Below, in pieces: positions 21,098 to 31,106 of a stretch of 64,000 nucleotides of DNA. Each line of letters begins with the position of its first letter. The first letter of the stretch is position 1. Origin of the DNA: Blattamonas nauphoetae (taxonomy: Eukaryota > Preaxostyla > Oxymonadida); assembly GCA_033064195.1 (NCBI GenBank), contig JARBJD010000084.1, positions 186,001 to 250,000 of the forward strand, in the 5' to 3' direction. The position numbers and the translations under genes were made by a program. The notes under the pieces are model-generated. The model searched no databases. It had not been told where the DNA came from and saw nothing but the letters and a program-made list of their open reading frames with translations.

Positions 21098-22312
21098 CCC
21101 TCACCACCCACACCCTCCCACTCCCCTCTGCCTCTCCCTCACCACCCACACCCTCCCACTCCCCTCTGCCTCTCCCTCAACACCCACACCCTCCCACTCC
21201 CCTCAGCCTCTCTCTCACCACCCACACCCTCCCACTCCCTCTGCCTCTCCCTCACCACCCACACTCTCCCACTCCCTCTGCCTCTCCCCCTCACCACCCA
21301 CACCCTCCCACTCCCTCTGCCTCTCTCCTCACCACCCACACCCTCCCACTCCCCTCTGCCTCTCCCTCACCACCCACACCTCCCACTCCCTCTGCCTCTC
21401 CCTCACCACCCACACCCTCCCACTCCCTCTGCCTCTCCCTCACCACCCACCCTCCCACTCCCTCTGCCTCTCCCTCACCACCCACACCTCCCACTCCCTC
21501 TGCCTCTCCCCTCACCACCCACACCCTCCCACTCCCTCTGCCTCTCCCTCACCACCCACACCCTCCCACTCCTCTGCCTCCCTCCCTCACCACCCACACC
21601 CTCCCACTCCCTCTGCCTCTCCCTCACCACCCACACCCTCCCACTCCCTCTGCCTCTCCCTCACCACCCACACCCTCCCACTCCCTCTGCCTCTCCCTCA
21701 CCACCCACCCTCCCACTCCCTCTGCCTCTCCCTCACCACCCACACCCTCCCACTCCCCTCTGCCTCTCCCTCACCACCCACCCTCCCACTCCCCTCTGCC
21801 TCCCTCACCACCCACACCCTCTCCACCCTCCCACTCCCCTCTGCCTCTCTCTCACCACCCAGACCCTCCCACTCCCCTCTGCCTCTCCCTCACCACCCAG
21901 ACCCTCCCACTCCCCTCTGCCTCTCCCTCACCACCCACACTCTCCCACTCCCCTCTGCCTCTCCCTCACCACCCTCACCCTCCCACTCCCCTCTGCCTCT
22001 CCCTCACCTCCCATCCCTTCCCACTCCCCTCTGCCTCTCCCTCACCACCCACACCCTCCCACTCCCCTCTGCCTCTCCCTCACCACCCACACCCTCCCAC
22101 TCCCCTCTGCCTCTCCCTCACCTCCCATACCTTCCCACTTCCCTCTGCCTCTCCCTCACCACCCACACCCTCCCACTCCCCTCTGCCTCTCCCTCACCAC
22201 CCAGACCCTCCCACTCCCCTCTGCCTCTTCCTCACCACCCACACCCTCCCACTCTCTCTGCCTCTCCCTCACCACCCAGACCCTCCCACTCCCCTCTGCC
22301 TCAACCTCGCCT
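21098..22312 (+). repeat. C-rich 38-bp minisatellite, about 32 units
   Basis: The longest array in the window. Unit lengths vary by 1-3 bases (CTCCCTCTGCC versus CTCCCCTCTGCC; CCACCCTCCC versus CCACACCCTCCC), and variant units are clustered at 21,220-21,720, which points to local homogenisation. It begins about 220 bp after copy 6. Proline-rich frames of about 480-505 codons cross it in all three frames. Confidence 0.9.
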
Positions 22313-23810
22313 CAATTCGGTGTGGAGCGTGTGCTGGTGGCTGTTAGTTGGAAGCGAACACACACCCGCATCCGCATTTCTACGTCTCGTCTGATTCTGT
22401 CACCGTTCCTGATTTGTCCCCAAATTGCAGCTTTCTCGCCCCGTGTCTCATCTCGTGACCCTCATCGCCAAACCTGTCACTGGGATGGAAAAAGATGATT
22501 CCGAAAGTGAGCAGAAAAGGCGTCTCGCAGATGGAGTCACTCTCGTCATCCTCGTTCATACAATCTGAACGGACAAGACGAGATGGAGAGAGATTCCAAA
22601 ACACTAGTGGATCTCCATTCGATTGAATCAAGGAATCGTCACAAAACAAGCTTTTTGAAGGAATTCGAAAGCAATGAATTGACTCTACTCACTCCATCTC
22701 CCTGACACCACCTTTCGTCCCAACTGATCACTCGACAGGTGTGACAGCAATTCTCGCCAGCACGTCGGATTTGTTGGGAATTCGCCTTCATCTTCCACCA
22801 TCCTTTGACCGCTTTCTTGGAAAATGCAGCAGGAATATGATTTTGGAAAGTTGTGCTGAAACAGGATTCTCCGTTGTGTATTCACACTTGATCAGCGCTG
22901 CTAGTGTTTTCTTCCTGCTCGTCGAAGATGATGGACGGATCTGGACAGGAGGCGAAGAAGAGCGTCTTTTGTTCCTACTAGCTCTCAGAGCGTAATGGAC
23001 GGAGATCTCCCAACATCTCTGATCATGTTGAACACCAACCAGTTTGTGACTGAGTGTGTCATGACCTTCTGGTGTCTTCGGAATGCTGTGTTCGGCATCT
23101 GTCTGACCCGCTTTTCTTTCGTCGAATCCCACAATCCAACCAATTCACTATAATTCCTTCTCTGATCATCGAAGTCTGCCGCTCTGCTCAACTGACGATG
23201 GTGTCCGTTCACTCGCTGCCCCTCGTTCTCGCAATCACCATTTGTCTCTCATCGTTTTGGGATGAGTGGTGGATTGTGGATGTGGTGGAGGAATGATGGT
23301 TGTGGGGCGAACGTCAACACAAGAGGAATGTGGTCGGCGAACGGAAGATGGCTCGTGGATGGCTGAGAGTTGAGGGGAAACCCGCCTTTCTCAACCTCTT
23401 CGCTGGAATGCTGCCAGAACACGATTGTCCGGTCGTCCAGAACTCACCGCGCTTCCTCTCATCTCCTTGTCCTTCGTCGGTGATGATGTTGTGTTTGGAC
23501 CTAGTTGACCGAAATTGATGGACACATCATCGTGCGAATCGAAGAAGAAGTGAATCTTCGTCAGTCTGACAGGAGTCTTCTTGGTGTGTCTTTCCACAGA
23601 GTGAACCAATGACATACACACATGCGATGTCCGACCCACTCAGTCACACCTTTGTGTCGACGTTTGAAACGTCTTGTTCTCATCAATTGCTCGTTCTCTA
23701 TCAAAACTTCCTTTTCATTCATCAATTATCTGCGTTATCGTGATACTGTGTTCTTCATTTTAGTCTATTATTTCATCTCACACTCTTTGTTTCTGACGAT
23801 TGTTTTCTGA
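22313..23810. repeat. duplicated flank and leader of copy 7
   Basis: No gene is supported. From about 23,400 to 23,810 the sequence matches, inverted, about 51,785-52,200, including GACAGGAGTCTTC and ATGGACACATCATCGTG. The stretch 22,400-23,400 has no clear coding signal. Confidence 0.5.
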
Positions 23811-23820
23811 CCCATAGCGA
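23811..23820 (+). promoter_or_regulatory. CCCATAGCGA box of copy 7
   Basis: One mismatch to the common box; 25 nt before the ATG at 23,846. Confidence 0.5.
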
Positions 23821-23897
23821 GACTTTTGCCGTTGAATCAAACAGAATGAGTGCTGTAGACTCGAAGATTAACACCTCCACTGTTTCTCCTTGCCCTG

Positions 23898-23932
23898 GTA
23901 TCTCTTTCCACAGCTTGTCACATTCTCATAAG
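23898..23932 (+). other. candidate 35-nt spliceosomal intron, copy 7
   Basis: It starts GTATCT and ends CATAAG, contains a stop and is not a multiple of three. Its removal joins CCCTG to ATTGT and restores the family hallmark in frame (CPDCYPFLNW). Copy 12 has the same structure. Confidence 0.6.
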
Positions 23933-24103
23933 ATTGTTATCCTTTCCTAAATTGGGTCGAAGTTGATTATGAATCTTATCGCGAAAAAGCAGTTGTCTTC
24001 CGCTCTCTCGTTGCCACTGTGAAGTTCCAGCCTGTATTTGATGATTCTCTCGAAGCAGAAGCCGTGAAATTTCTGACATCTGTGGATCCGGAGGATAATT
24101 ATA

Positions 24104-24487
24104 CAATTGTTGGACAATTTTGGGAAATTGGAAAATGCCGGAAAAAAGACAAACAAAATGCGAACCTTTTCTCCAGCTCCAAATCATGTCATGTCACAGT
24201 ACGATCCTTCCATTCGTCGCGATGTTGAGAGTTCTCTGTGAGAACGACAGACCATCAGCTGTTGATCCCACGCCGGAATATGTGTTGGACTGTCAGACCT
24301 ACCGAATTGGTCCCTCAATCAGATGTTTTTTGGATAGAGCGTGCTGATGACGAGATGGGAAGTAGTTGGTGGATGGGAGGACTCGACTTTGTGGAAGGAA
24401 GTTGCTGTTGAGAATGGACATCAATCGGCTTCAGAACGCGCATGGGATCAACAAAGTTTCCAAATTATCAAAATTGTCCAACTACTG
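24104..24487. mobile_element. 384-bp mariner-type MITE in copy 7
   Basis: Inverted ends CAATTGTTGGACAATTTTG and the inverse CAGTAGTTGGACAATTTTG, followed by a further AAATTGG-like match. TA flanks it at 24,102-24,103 and 24,488-24,489. Removing it with one TA gives a site of the same length as the uninterrupted copy 12. TA target and CAGT-like ends fit Tc1/mariner. It has no transposase; short frames inside are fragments. Confidence 0.85.
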
Positions 24488-25307
24488 TACAGCCGATGAC
24501 TTTCTCCGCAGCCTTGCACGAAATCGTGGTGATTTTTCAGCAGACTTCGTTCAGTCAATTGTGGTACTCATTTCATCGCCCAGTCATGTCATCACCACAG
24601 CAACAATGGAGATGCTCAAAACTCTTCTTCTCTGGTGTTCAAGAAAAGTCCACCTTGCCCTCGTCAAAGCTGATCTAATCCCTCAGCTCATCATCACTCT
24701 CAATCCACAGTCTCTTCCTTTTGCAGAAGCAGTCGATATCCACACGTCTCTCCTGTCAAGTATCGCCAACTCTGTCTGGCTCTCAACTCCGGAAGGTCTC
24801 GGACAAGTCGGATTGGAAGATTACGATGAACAACAAACTGTTCACGAAACAGTTTTACAGCAAGTTCTCCTTCCTTCGGAGAAGTATATTTGGCATTTCT
24901 GCGTGAACCGATTTTCGATTGTCGATTTAGAGCAATCCAACTATTTTCTGATGCTACTCACCGGACTTCTCCAAATATTTCCATCTTATCAACGAACAAT
25001 GGATTTTGTCCTGAATACGCCAGTCTTTCTCACGATCCCAAGTTGTCTCACATTCTTCGAAAAACAAGAGCCAATCTGGTATTTTCTGACTGACATGGTC
25101 GATTTCCAGCGAGAATGGAACGAAAAAGGCAGAGATGTGCGAGAGATGGGGAGAACAATGCAACGAATGTTGAAAATGGAGGGCATCGAAGACGTGATTG
25201 AAGATAAGCTGCAAAATAACCAAAAGGAATTCTATGGAGAACGGATTGTTGCCAGATCGATCGAATGGAACAACTTTCTCGGCACGAACCTTCCGGAACA
25301 GGAATAG

Positions 25308-26692
25308 AAACAGAAAAGAACCAGCGACCATTTCGACCAGTTTCTGGCTTCTTTTGGACAACAAACTCTGTTTCTGTGTGATCTTTGTCGACTCTGGCAT
25401 CATCTCATGGTTTGGTTTGCGGGAACGATTGGGATTCTCTCTCGCCAGTCTCGCTCGATGGTCGCTACTCTCTCATTCTCCTTCGCCGCAACTCTCGCAC
25501 TGCTTTTTTGTGGAAGGCACTGCAACGATGGATGGCTGGATGGATTGTGACGATTGCTGGAGAGGAGTCGCAATAACGGGGAAGAGAAGAGAAGGCACGG
25601 TGATGTCCAGAAAGAACAAGAAGCACTAGATGTCTCGTTGGAAATACAATCGAGTGTCAAATGAGTGAAAGTATGAGATGGATGAAAAAGAAAAGAAAGG
25701 CAAACAAATACGTGATGAACAAGAAAGGCTCGCATCGAAGCAGAAGGAGCGGGGAGAAACTCGAAATGGCCGGATTCTGGACAAGTTGGATAGATCCTCG
25801 AGACATTGATGTGATGAAGAGAAAGAACAAGAGTGAGAAGAAGCGAGACAATGCGGAGAAACGGCACAACTCCCCTTCCGCACATCTCTCTGCCTGTGTC
25901 CGCAGCGGCAAACGAAACTCGGAGTCGTTTTTGTCGCCTTCACCGACGGCACCGCAACTGATGACTGGATGTCACCTCACTCTTCGCTACAGCCACCACC
26001 AGCCGCACTCGAGGGAAGAACGAGATTGCTGTTGGCTCCATTGAACGGAAATAACAGAAGCAAGCACGACGGCTTGCAGTCTGACCGACAGGACATCGAC
26101 ACAGCCGACGTCGCGGCTTGCCACATCATCTCCGCAGTAACCACGACTCGAGCTGAATGCACATGACATCGTCGCCTTCACTCACTCCATGTACTGGTGC
26201 AGTCTGGCGATTGCTAGGACAGCTGGCGACACTGGAGTCTCTGTCGAGTGAACAAAAGAACAGGAACCAACAGCGGGAGCAGACGATGAGAGGGCTGTCG
26301 AGAGTGAAGGAGTGACGAGGTGTTGATGCGTGAGTTTCGAAGGGAGTGATGGTGGAGAACAAGGGAGTGGTGTTGTCGGTGAAGGGGAGGCAGGCTCAGT
26401 CATGTGGAGGGTTGGAGGAGAGGATGGGATTGGGGGAAAGGTTGAGAGTGAAGCGTTGGGAGTTTGGAGATTTCGAGATTGTTGAATCTGAGGCTGGTGA
26501 AATGGAGGACATGGCTCTCAAGAGAGGGGAAGAGACGAGAGTGAGAGAGGGAGTGTGGATGGAGGAGATGGAGGATCTTCAGTGGAACGAGGATCAGTTG
26601 AAGACAGAACAGGGAGAGAAAACTTCAAAGAGGATATGAATATGTGTGCTCGTTTATCGCAACAAGTGATCGTCTCTCAGTCTTTGTTGGTT
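25308..26692. repeat. duplicated flank after copy 7
   Basis: No gene is supported. The first 250 bases are the family tail, kept open in frame with the gene beyond the TAG to about 25,554. A purine-rich stretch (25,650-25,900), the GC-rich block (25,985-26,260) and a G-rich block (26,300-26,640, repeated at 34,700-34,940) follow. The C-rich minisatellite is missing here. Confidence 0.5.
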
Positions 26693-26975
26693 GATTTTTG
26701 GGCACGAGTGGACTTTCTGGGCCAAAGGTGATCGTGGTGTGTTGTGACTTGATTGTTCAACGAGGCTATTCTCTCGTAATAAATTGTCGGATATCGATGT
26801 GAACACGTTTTATTTTCAAAATGTTGAGAATACTGTCGAGATCGTCTCAGAGAATGTCACTGTCATCCTATCATGTTTGATGAGGTCGATCGGCGAACTA
26901 TATCACTTCATCTTGACGCTATCTTGAATCATTTCAACATTCTGACTGGTATTTTCACAATTTTTTTTCAAAATA

Positions 26976-27427
26976 TGGGTGATTCTCAGTCAATTAAGGC
27001 AAAACACTATGGTGCGTTTGAAAAATTCATTTTTTCCCTATTTCTTACACATCTGCTCTGCAGACAGAGGACATGTGAATTTTTGGATTTCAAGCATGAT
27101 CGCGCTCGAAATAGCCGTTTTAAGATCAGCACATTTTTGCACACTTTTTCTCACAGAAGACGTTTAAAGAGAGAGAAAGGATGTAAATCAACAAAAAAAG
27201 ATGTATCTGTGTGATAGAACGGAGATAAATCATCCATTAAAGAGAAAAATGGAAAAAACGTGATGTTTATGTGTTGATCGAGACAAATTCTATGTTTTTT
27301 TTGAAAATGAAAAAAGTTCACAAATGATGTATTTCGAGATGATAGACGAAAATAGTTGATTATTTTGGAGAGTTTCTGCGTCTGTGTAATTTGGCGACGC
27401 TTGCCTTATTTCACTGAGAATCACCCA
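26976..27427. mobile_element. 452-bp TA-flanked MITE nested in the 26,701 element
   Basis: The ends TGGGTGATTCTCAGTCAATT and the inverse TGGGTGATTCTCAGTGAAAT match for about 28 bases with few changes (continuing AAGGCAA). TA flanks both sides (26,974-26,975 and 27,428-27,429). Its body is AT-rich and has no recognised gene. TA target suggests Tc1/mariner. Nesting shows it arrived after the outer element or within its source copy. Confidence 0.8.
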
Positions 27428-27514
27428 TATATCGATTGATCCTGATTTATCGTGAAGTGAGAATCAATGGCCGTTCTCCCTTCAAGACACCGATTTTTTG
27501 GAAGTGAACGTGCG

Positions 27515-27594
27515 GCTCGTTTGGCCTAGCGGTAGCCAACCCCTCTGTCGACTGTTGTGCTCGGGGTTCGACTCCCGCCGAGCACAACTTTTTT
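27515..27594 (+). ncRNA. tRNA-like Pol III unit (degenerate, tRNA-Asp-like)
   Basis: A perfect A box TGGCCTAGCGG (27,522-27,532), a perfect B box GGTTCGACTCC (27,565-27,575) and a six-T terminator (27,589-27,594) are spaced as in a tRNA: G19 to G52 is 33 nt. In that numbering U33 is followed by GTC, the Asp anticodon, and the 5' CTCGTT resembles eukaryotic tRNA-Asp. The anticodon stem does not pair and the acceptor pairs for only five bases (GCTCG with CGAGC). A competing 10-bp hairpin (27,555-27,564 with 27,578-27,587) encloses the B box. So it is not a normal tRNA; it may be a pseudo-tRNA, a SINE head or a small Pol III RNA. Confidence 0.55.
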
Positions 27595-27701
27595 GCCACT
27601 ACTTAGAGTTTTTTGGCCCAGAAACTCCACCCTTGCCGATTTTTGTTCTTCCTTTTGGAGATTTATTTCTTCTCAATCCTTTCTACGACTCCTTGATCTG
27701 A

Positions 27702-27711
27702 CCCATAACGA
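27702..27711 (+). promoter_or_regulatory. CCCATAACGA box of copy 8
   Basis: Perfect box, 26 nt before the ATG at 27,738 and only 65 bp after the transposon end, so the upstream part of this leader was displaced by 945 bp. Confidence 0.5.
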
Positions 27712-27737
27712 GTGTTTTTTACACCAAATCTTTCTGA

Positions 27738-28811
27738 ATGACCGAAATTGACAAGGAACCAGACCCCTGCTCAAGTACAGCACGCTCTGATTTGTTCTCC
27801 TCTCATTTCTCATTCACGATGGATTGCTCCCCTTTCCTGAATTGGAGTGAAGAAGAACTTGTGTCTAATCGCGAAAAGGCCATTGTCTTTCGATCTCTCG
27901 CTGCCACACTGAAGATCCAGCCTGCACTTGATGTCTCTGTGGAAGCAAAAGCAGTTGCATTCCTCGAATCTGTGGATCCACAGCATGCAGAGGCAGCAGA
28001 TGATTTTCTCGGCAGCCTTGCCTCGAGTTCTGATGATTATTCGACCAACTTCGTACAATGCATTGTGATTCTGATTTCCTCGCCCAGTCAGGTCATCACC
28101 ACAGCAACGATGAAGATGATGGATAACCTGTTCTTCTGGTGTTCACCTAACATCCGACTTGCACTCGTCAAAGCTGATCTGCTCCCTCAACTCATCACCA
28201 CTCTCAACCCACAGTCTCTTTCATTCACAGAAGCAGTCGATATCCACATAAACCTCATGAACGTCGTCACATTTTTTCTCTGGCTCGCAGCTCCGAAGGG
28301 TCTCGAAGATCTCAAAATTCAAGATGACAATAAACAACGAGCCGTTTCCGAGGCGGTTTTTCAACAAGTTCTGGCACCTTCAGAGCAGTATATTGGGCTT
28401 TTGTGCATCAACCGCTATTCGATCATCGATGGTGAGCTATCCAGGTTATTTCTTGCACTCCTCGCCCAAATCCTCCGAATATCTCCATATCATCAAGCGA
28501 CAATGGAATTCGTTCTGAATCTGCCAGTCCTTCTCACAATACCAAGTTGTCTCACACTCTTCGAACATGAGCTCTCCATCTGGAATTTTCTGTACATAGT
28601 GAACCATCTCCAGCGTGAATGGAACAAAACAAGGGTTGAAATACGACAGATGGGGAAGATAGCGCTTCGAATGTTGAGACAGGAGGGCATCGAAGATGTG
28701 ATGGAAGAAAAGCTACAACACCACAACACCGCATCGTACGGAGAATGGATTGTTGTCAGATCGATTGAATGGAACAACCTGCAGGGCATAAATCTTCCAA
28801 AACAGGAATAG
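27738..28811 (+). CDS. helical paralog family, copy 8 (complete, 357 aa)
   Basis: The frame is intact: MTEIDKEPDPCSSTARSDL, DCSPFLNW, VFRSLAATLKIQPALD, LALVKADLLPQLITTLNP, PSEQYIGLLCINRYSIIDG, FVLNLPVLLTIPSCLTLF, QGINLPKQE. Its start is almost identical to copy 9 (MTEIDKEPDPCSSTA), 7,358 bp away, and flanks match at the same offset, so they are sisters from a segmental duplication. After the TAG the same frame stays open for 157 codons to 29,282, first through the family tail (VCDFCRLW) and then through repeats. Confidence 0.85.
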   Translation: MTEIDKEPDPCSSTARSDLFSSHFSFTMDCSPFLNWSEEELVSNREKAIVFRSLAATLKIQPALDVSVEAKAVAFLESVDPQHAEAADDFLGSLASSSDDYSTNFVQCIVILISSPSQVITTATMKMMDNLFFWCSPNIRLALVKADLLPQLITTLNPQSLSFTEAVDIHINLMNVVTFFLWLAAPKGLEDLKIQDDNKQRAVSEAVFQQVLAPSEQYIGLLCINRYSIIDGELSRLFLALLAQILRISPYHQATMEFVLNLPVLLTIPSCLTLFEHELSIWNFLYIVNHLQREWNKTRVEIRQMGKIALRMLRQEGIEDVMEEKLQHHNTASYGEWIVVRSIEWNNLQGINLPKQE

Positions 28812-31071
28812 AAACAGACAGGTACCAGCGACTGTCTCGACCTGTTTCTAACTTCTTTTGAACAGCAAACACTGTTTGTGTGTGATTTTTGTCGGCTCTG
28901 GCTTCACCTCAAGGCTTCTTTTGCGGGAACGATTTGGATTCTCGCTCGCCAGTCTCCCTCGAAAGTCGAAAACACCAATGCTCATCTTCAAACCGCTTTC
29001 TCTCCCTCATCATCCTGGATCTCCCTCGCTCATGAACGGACACTTCGGACGACGATTTGGAAGGATCGGAAGGTGTTGTCGCCGAATTCATGGCTGTTCT
29101 CGATCCCTGCTCCGTCCCGACCCACACCCTCCCACTCTCCTCTGCCTCTCTCTCGCCACCCACACCCTCCCACTCCCCTCTGCCTCTCCCTCATCACACT
29201 CGCTGTGGCGCGTGCTGGTGTCTGTTCGTTCAATGCACTCACAATGCTCCCCTCGACTGTCTTCCTCCTACGCTATCTTTGATTCTTCTTCGAATTATTC
29301 ACCCTTCACTCCTCTCTACCTGCCTCACCCCGGATTCCGCTCCAAACTGGATGTGGTGTGAAGGATAAACGAGGAAAGGGGACGAGAGGGCGAAGAGTCG
29401 AGTAGACAGTCGAAAACAGGAAGAGAAGAGCAGTCACGATGATGTTCGGACAGAAGAGGACGCCGACAACGAAAGAAGAGAGGGATTGTCGGAAGAGTGG
29501 AAGTGTGAGATGGATGAGAAAGAGAAGAAGGGCAGACAAACATGTGATGAACGGAGAAGGCGAGAAGTCGATGAAGAGCGAAGAAACTCGAAGTGGCTGG
29601 ATGGTGGACAAACAGAACGGATGGTGGAGACATGGATGTGAGGGTGAGAAGGACGAAGAGTGAGAAGAAGCGAGCCAATGGGGAGAAGACGAGAGGTGGA
29701 AGAAGTACCCAACTGTCCTCTCATGCACATCTTTCCGCCTGTCTCCACAGCGACAGCAGACGATGCTCGGTGTCGTATTGCGTCGCTCTCACCGACGACA
29801 CCACAACTTGTGACTGAGTGTCCCCTCACTCTTCGCCAAAGCCAACCCCAACCGCACTCGAGGGGAGAACAAGATTGTTGTTGGCTGACGTGATTGGATG
29901 GAGCACAAGTGAATGCGGCAGCATGCTGACAGAACGCCGACACAGCCGACCTCGCGGCTTGCCACGTCGTCTCCGCAGTGACCACGCTTTTGGTCGGATC
30001 CACAAGACATCGTCACCTTCGCTCACTCCATGTGTCAATGCAATCTCGAGATTCAATCGACGACTGCCGACCGTTTCCTTCATTTCGTCCCGAGTCCCAA
30101 GTTCCACTCACTCGTCGCTTTGGCCATCCAGAGATCCTAAACGAGCAGATTTGTCTTGTTCTTCCCCAGCCCGTCAGAATCTGTTCCTTGCCACAAACCA
30201 ACTCTCGCTGTTGTTTGTGCCCTGTCTATCTTCCTCCCTTTCTCGAATAATGACTCAACTACAGAATCCGACATGTCGATTGCTGGTGTTTTGTCCAGTC
30301 CAATCACGATGCTGCTCAAACTGAACATGAACTATGGAGAACAATGCGAGTCGGTGGAGATCCTTCGAAAGATGTGAATGGAAGAGTGGGAGGACACTGT
30401 CGAAGGAAGGCTGCTGACCGATCGGAAAGGAGATTGGGGAGGAGGAGTTGTGTCGAACTGGATGGTGTTGAGGAACTTGGTTGGACTGAACGATGGACAG
30501 TTTGGATGGATGACGACAGTGGCGAGTCGGTTCAAGCGTGGTCGACAAGCACTTCTGATGGCTTCAGCTGTCTCGTTGGTGACGACACGTCTTCGTAAGC
30601 AGATGAAACAACCCGCTGGGCAAGACACTTCCCGAACATAAATAGATACAGAGAAGAACCCGCACGCATCATCATTCCTGGGCCGCCTCTCCGAAGGAGA
30701 AATCTCGCAGAGCACGACAGACTGTTGGGAAAGCCAACGATTTGATTGAGAATGACGTGGAACTCGAGTCGAGAGCGCGCTTCAGAATGCTCCACATGAT
30801 CATCTCCCTTCTCGGGACGTCTGGAGGTTTCGGAATGATCTTTATGGATTCTGGTTGGATCTCTCAAACGGTGGACGATGCTGTGCCGGATATCCACTGT
30901 CGACCTGATTCATTTGTCGTTCATCAACTTTGTGATGTCAACCTTCATTTCTGTAGTTAAATGGCTTCTTCTTCCTTCGTGGATTCTCTCGATCTAAGTT
31001 GGATGATTTATTTCTTTATTTGCGATGGGTCTGTCATTTCACACTCTTTGTATCTCTCGACTATTTCCTGA
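28812..31071. repeat. duplicated flank between copies 8 and 10
   Basis: No gene is supported. It holds the family tail, two minisatellite units (29,110-29,195), a segment at 29,380-29,480 matching 36,735-36,835 (GACGAGAGGGCGAAGAGTCG), the GC-rich block at 29,815-30,090 and the GACGACAGTGG block at 30,310-30,600. Most parts recur 7.36 kb to the right. Long - strand frames (for example 29,434-30,003) are Ser-rich and not kept between copies. Confidence 0.55.
29110..29195 (+). repeat. C-rich 38-bp minisatellite, about 2 units
   Basis: Same unit and orientation relative to the gene; flanked on the right by TCATCACACTCGCTGTGG, as at 36,555. Confidence 0.8.
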
Positions 31072-31081
31072 CCCATAAAGA
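31072..31081 (+). promoter_or_regulatory. CCCATAAAGA box of copy 10
   Basis: One mismatch to the common box; 25 nt before the ATG at 31,107. Confidence 0.5.
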
Positions 31082-31106
31082 GTGATTGATCTCAGAAAGA
31101 ACCAGA

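Larger units (their letters stand above)
23846..25307 (+). pseudogene. helical paralog family, copy 7, intron-bearing and split by a MITE
   Basis: Exon 1 is 23,846-23,897 (MSAVDSKINTSTVSPCP). A 35-nt GT-AG stretch follows, then the frame resumes as DCYPFLNW, AVVFRSLVATVKFQP and SVDPEDN. At 24,102 a 384-bp element interrupts the gene; the frame resumes at 24,490 with ADDFLRSLARNRGD and continues intact to NNFLGTNLPEQE, TAG at 25,307. Removing the stretch and the element gives 1,041 nt, exactly the length of copy 12, its inverted sister. The gene was thus intact until the MITE arrived. Confidence 0.8.
26701..27637. mobile_element. 937-bp element with 8-bp duplication, carrying a MITE and a tRNA-like unit
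   Basis: The ends GGCACGAGTGGACTTTCTGG and the inverse GGCAAGGGTGGAGTTTCTGG form a 26-bp inverted repeat with three mismatches. GATTTTTG is duplicated at 26,693-26,700 and 27,638-27,645. The leader of copy 9 shows the empty site (TTTGTTGGGTG...TTCTTCCTTTTGGAG). An 8-bp duplication fits hAT or related superfamilies, although the terminus is not CAGGG. It lies between the leader's TTGGTTG and the CCCATAACGA box of copy 8. No transposase is seen. Confidence 0.8.

Noticed and set aside
20839-22498. Three overlapping proline/serine-rich frames of about 480-505 codons
   Set aside because: They are the same stop-free 38-bp repeat read in three phases; codon phase changes each unit, so no frame is favoured.
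27515-27594. Normal tRNA-Asp gene
   Set aside because: Anticodon stem does not pair and the acceptor and T stems are shortened; kept as a tRNA-like unit only.
29434-30003. 189-codon - strand frame in a duplicated flank, with a 230-codon counterpart at 36,634
   Set aside because: The aligned copies do not keep the same frame, and composition is that of the shadow strand of purine-rich repeats.
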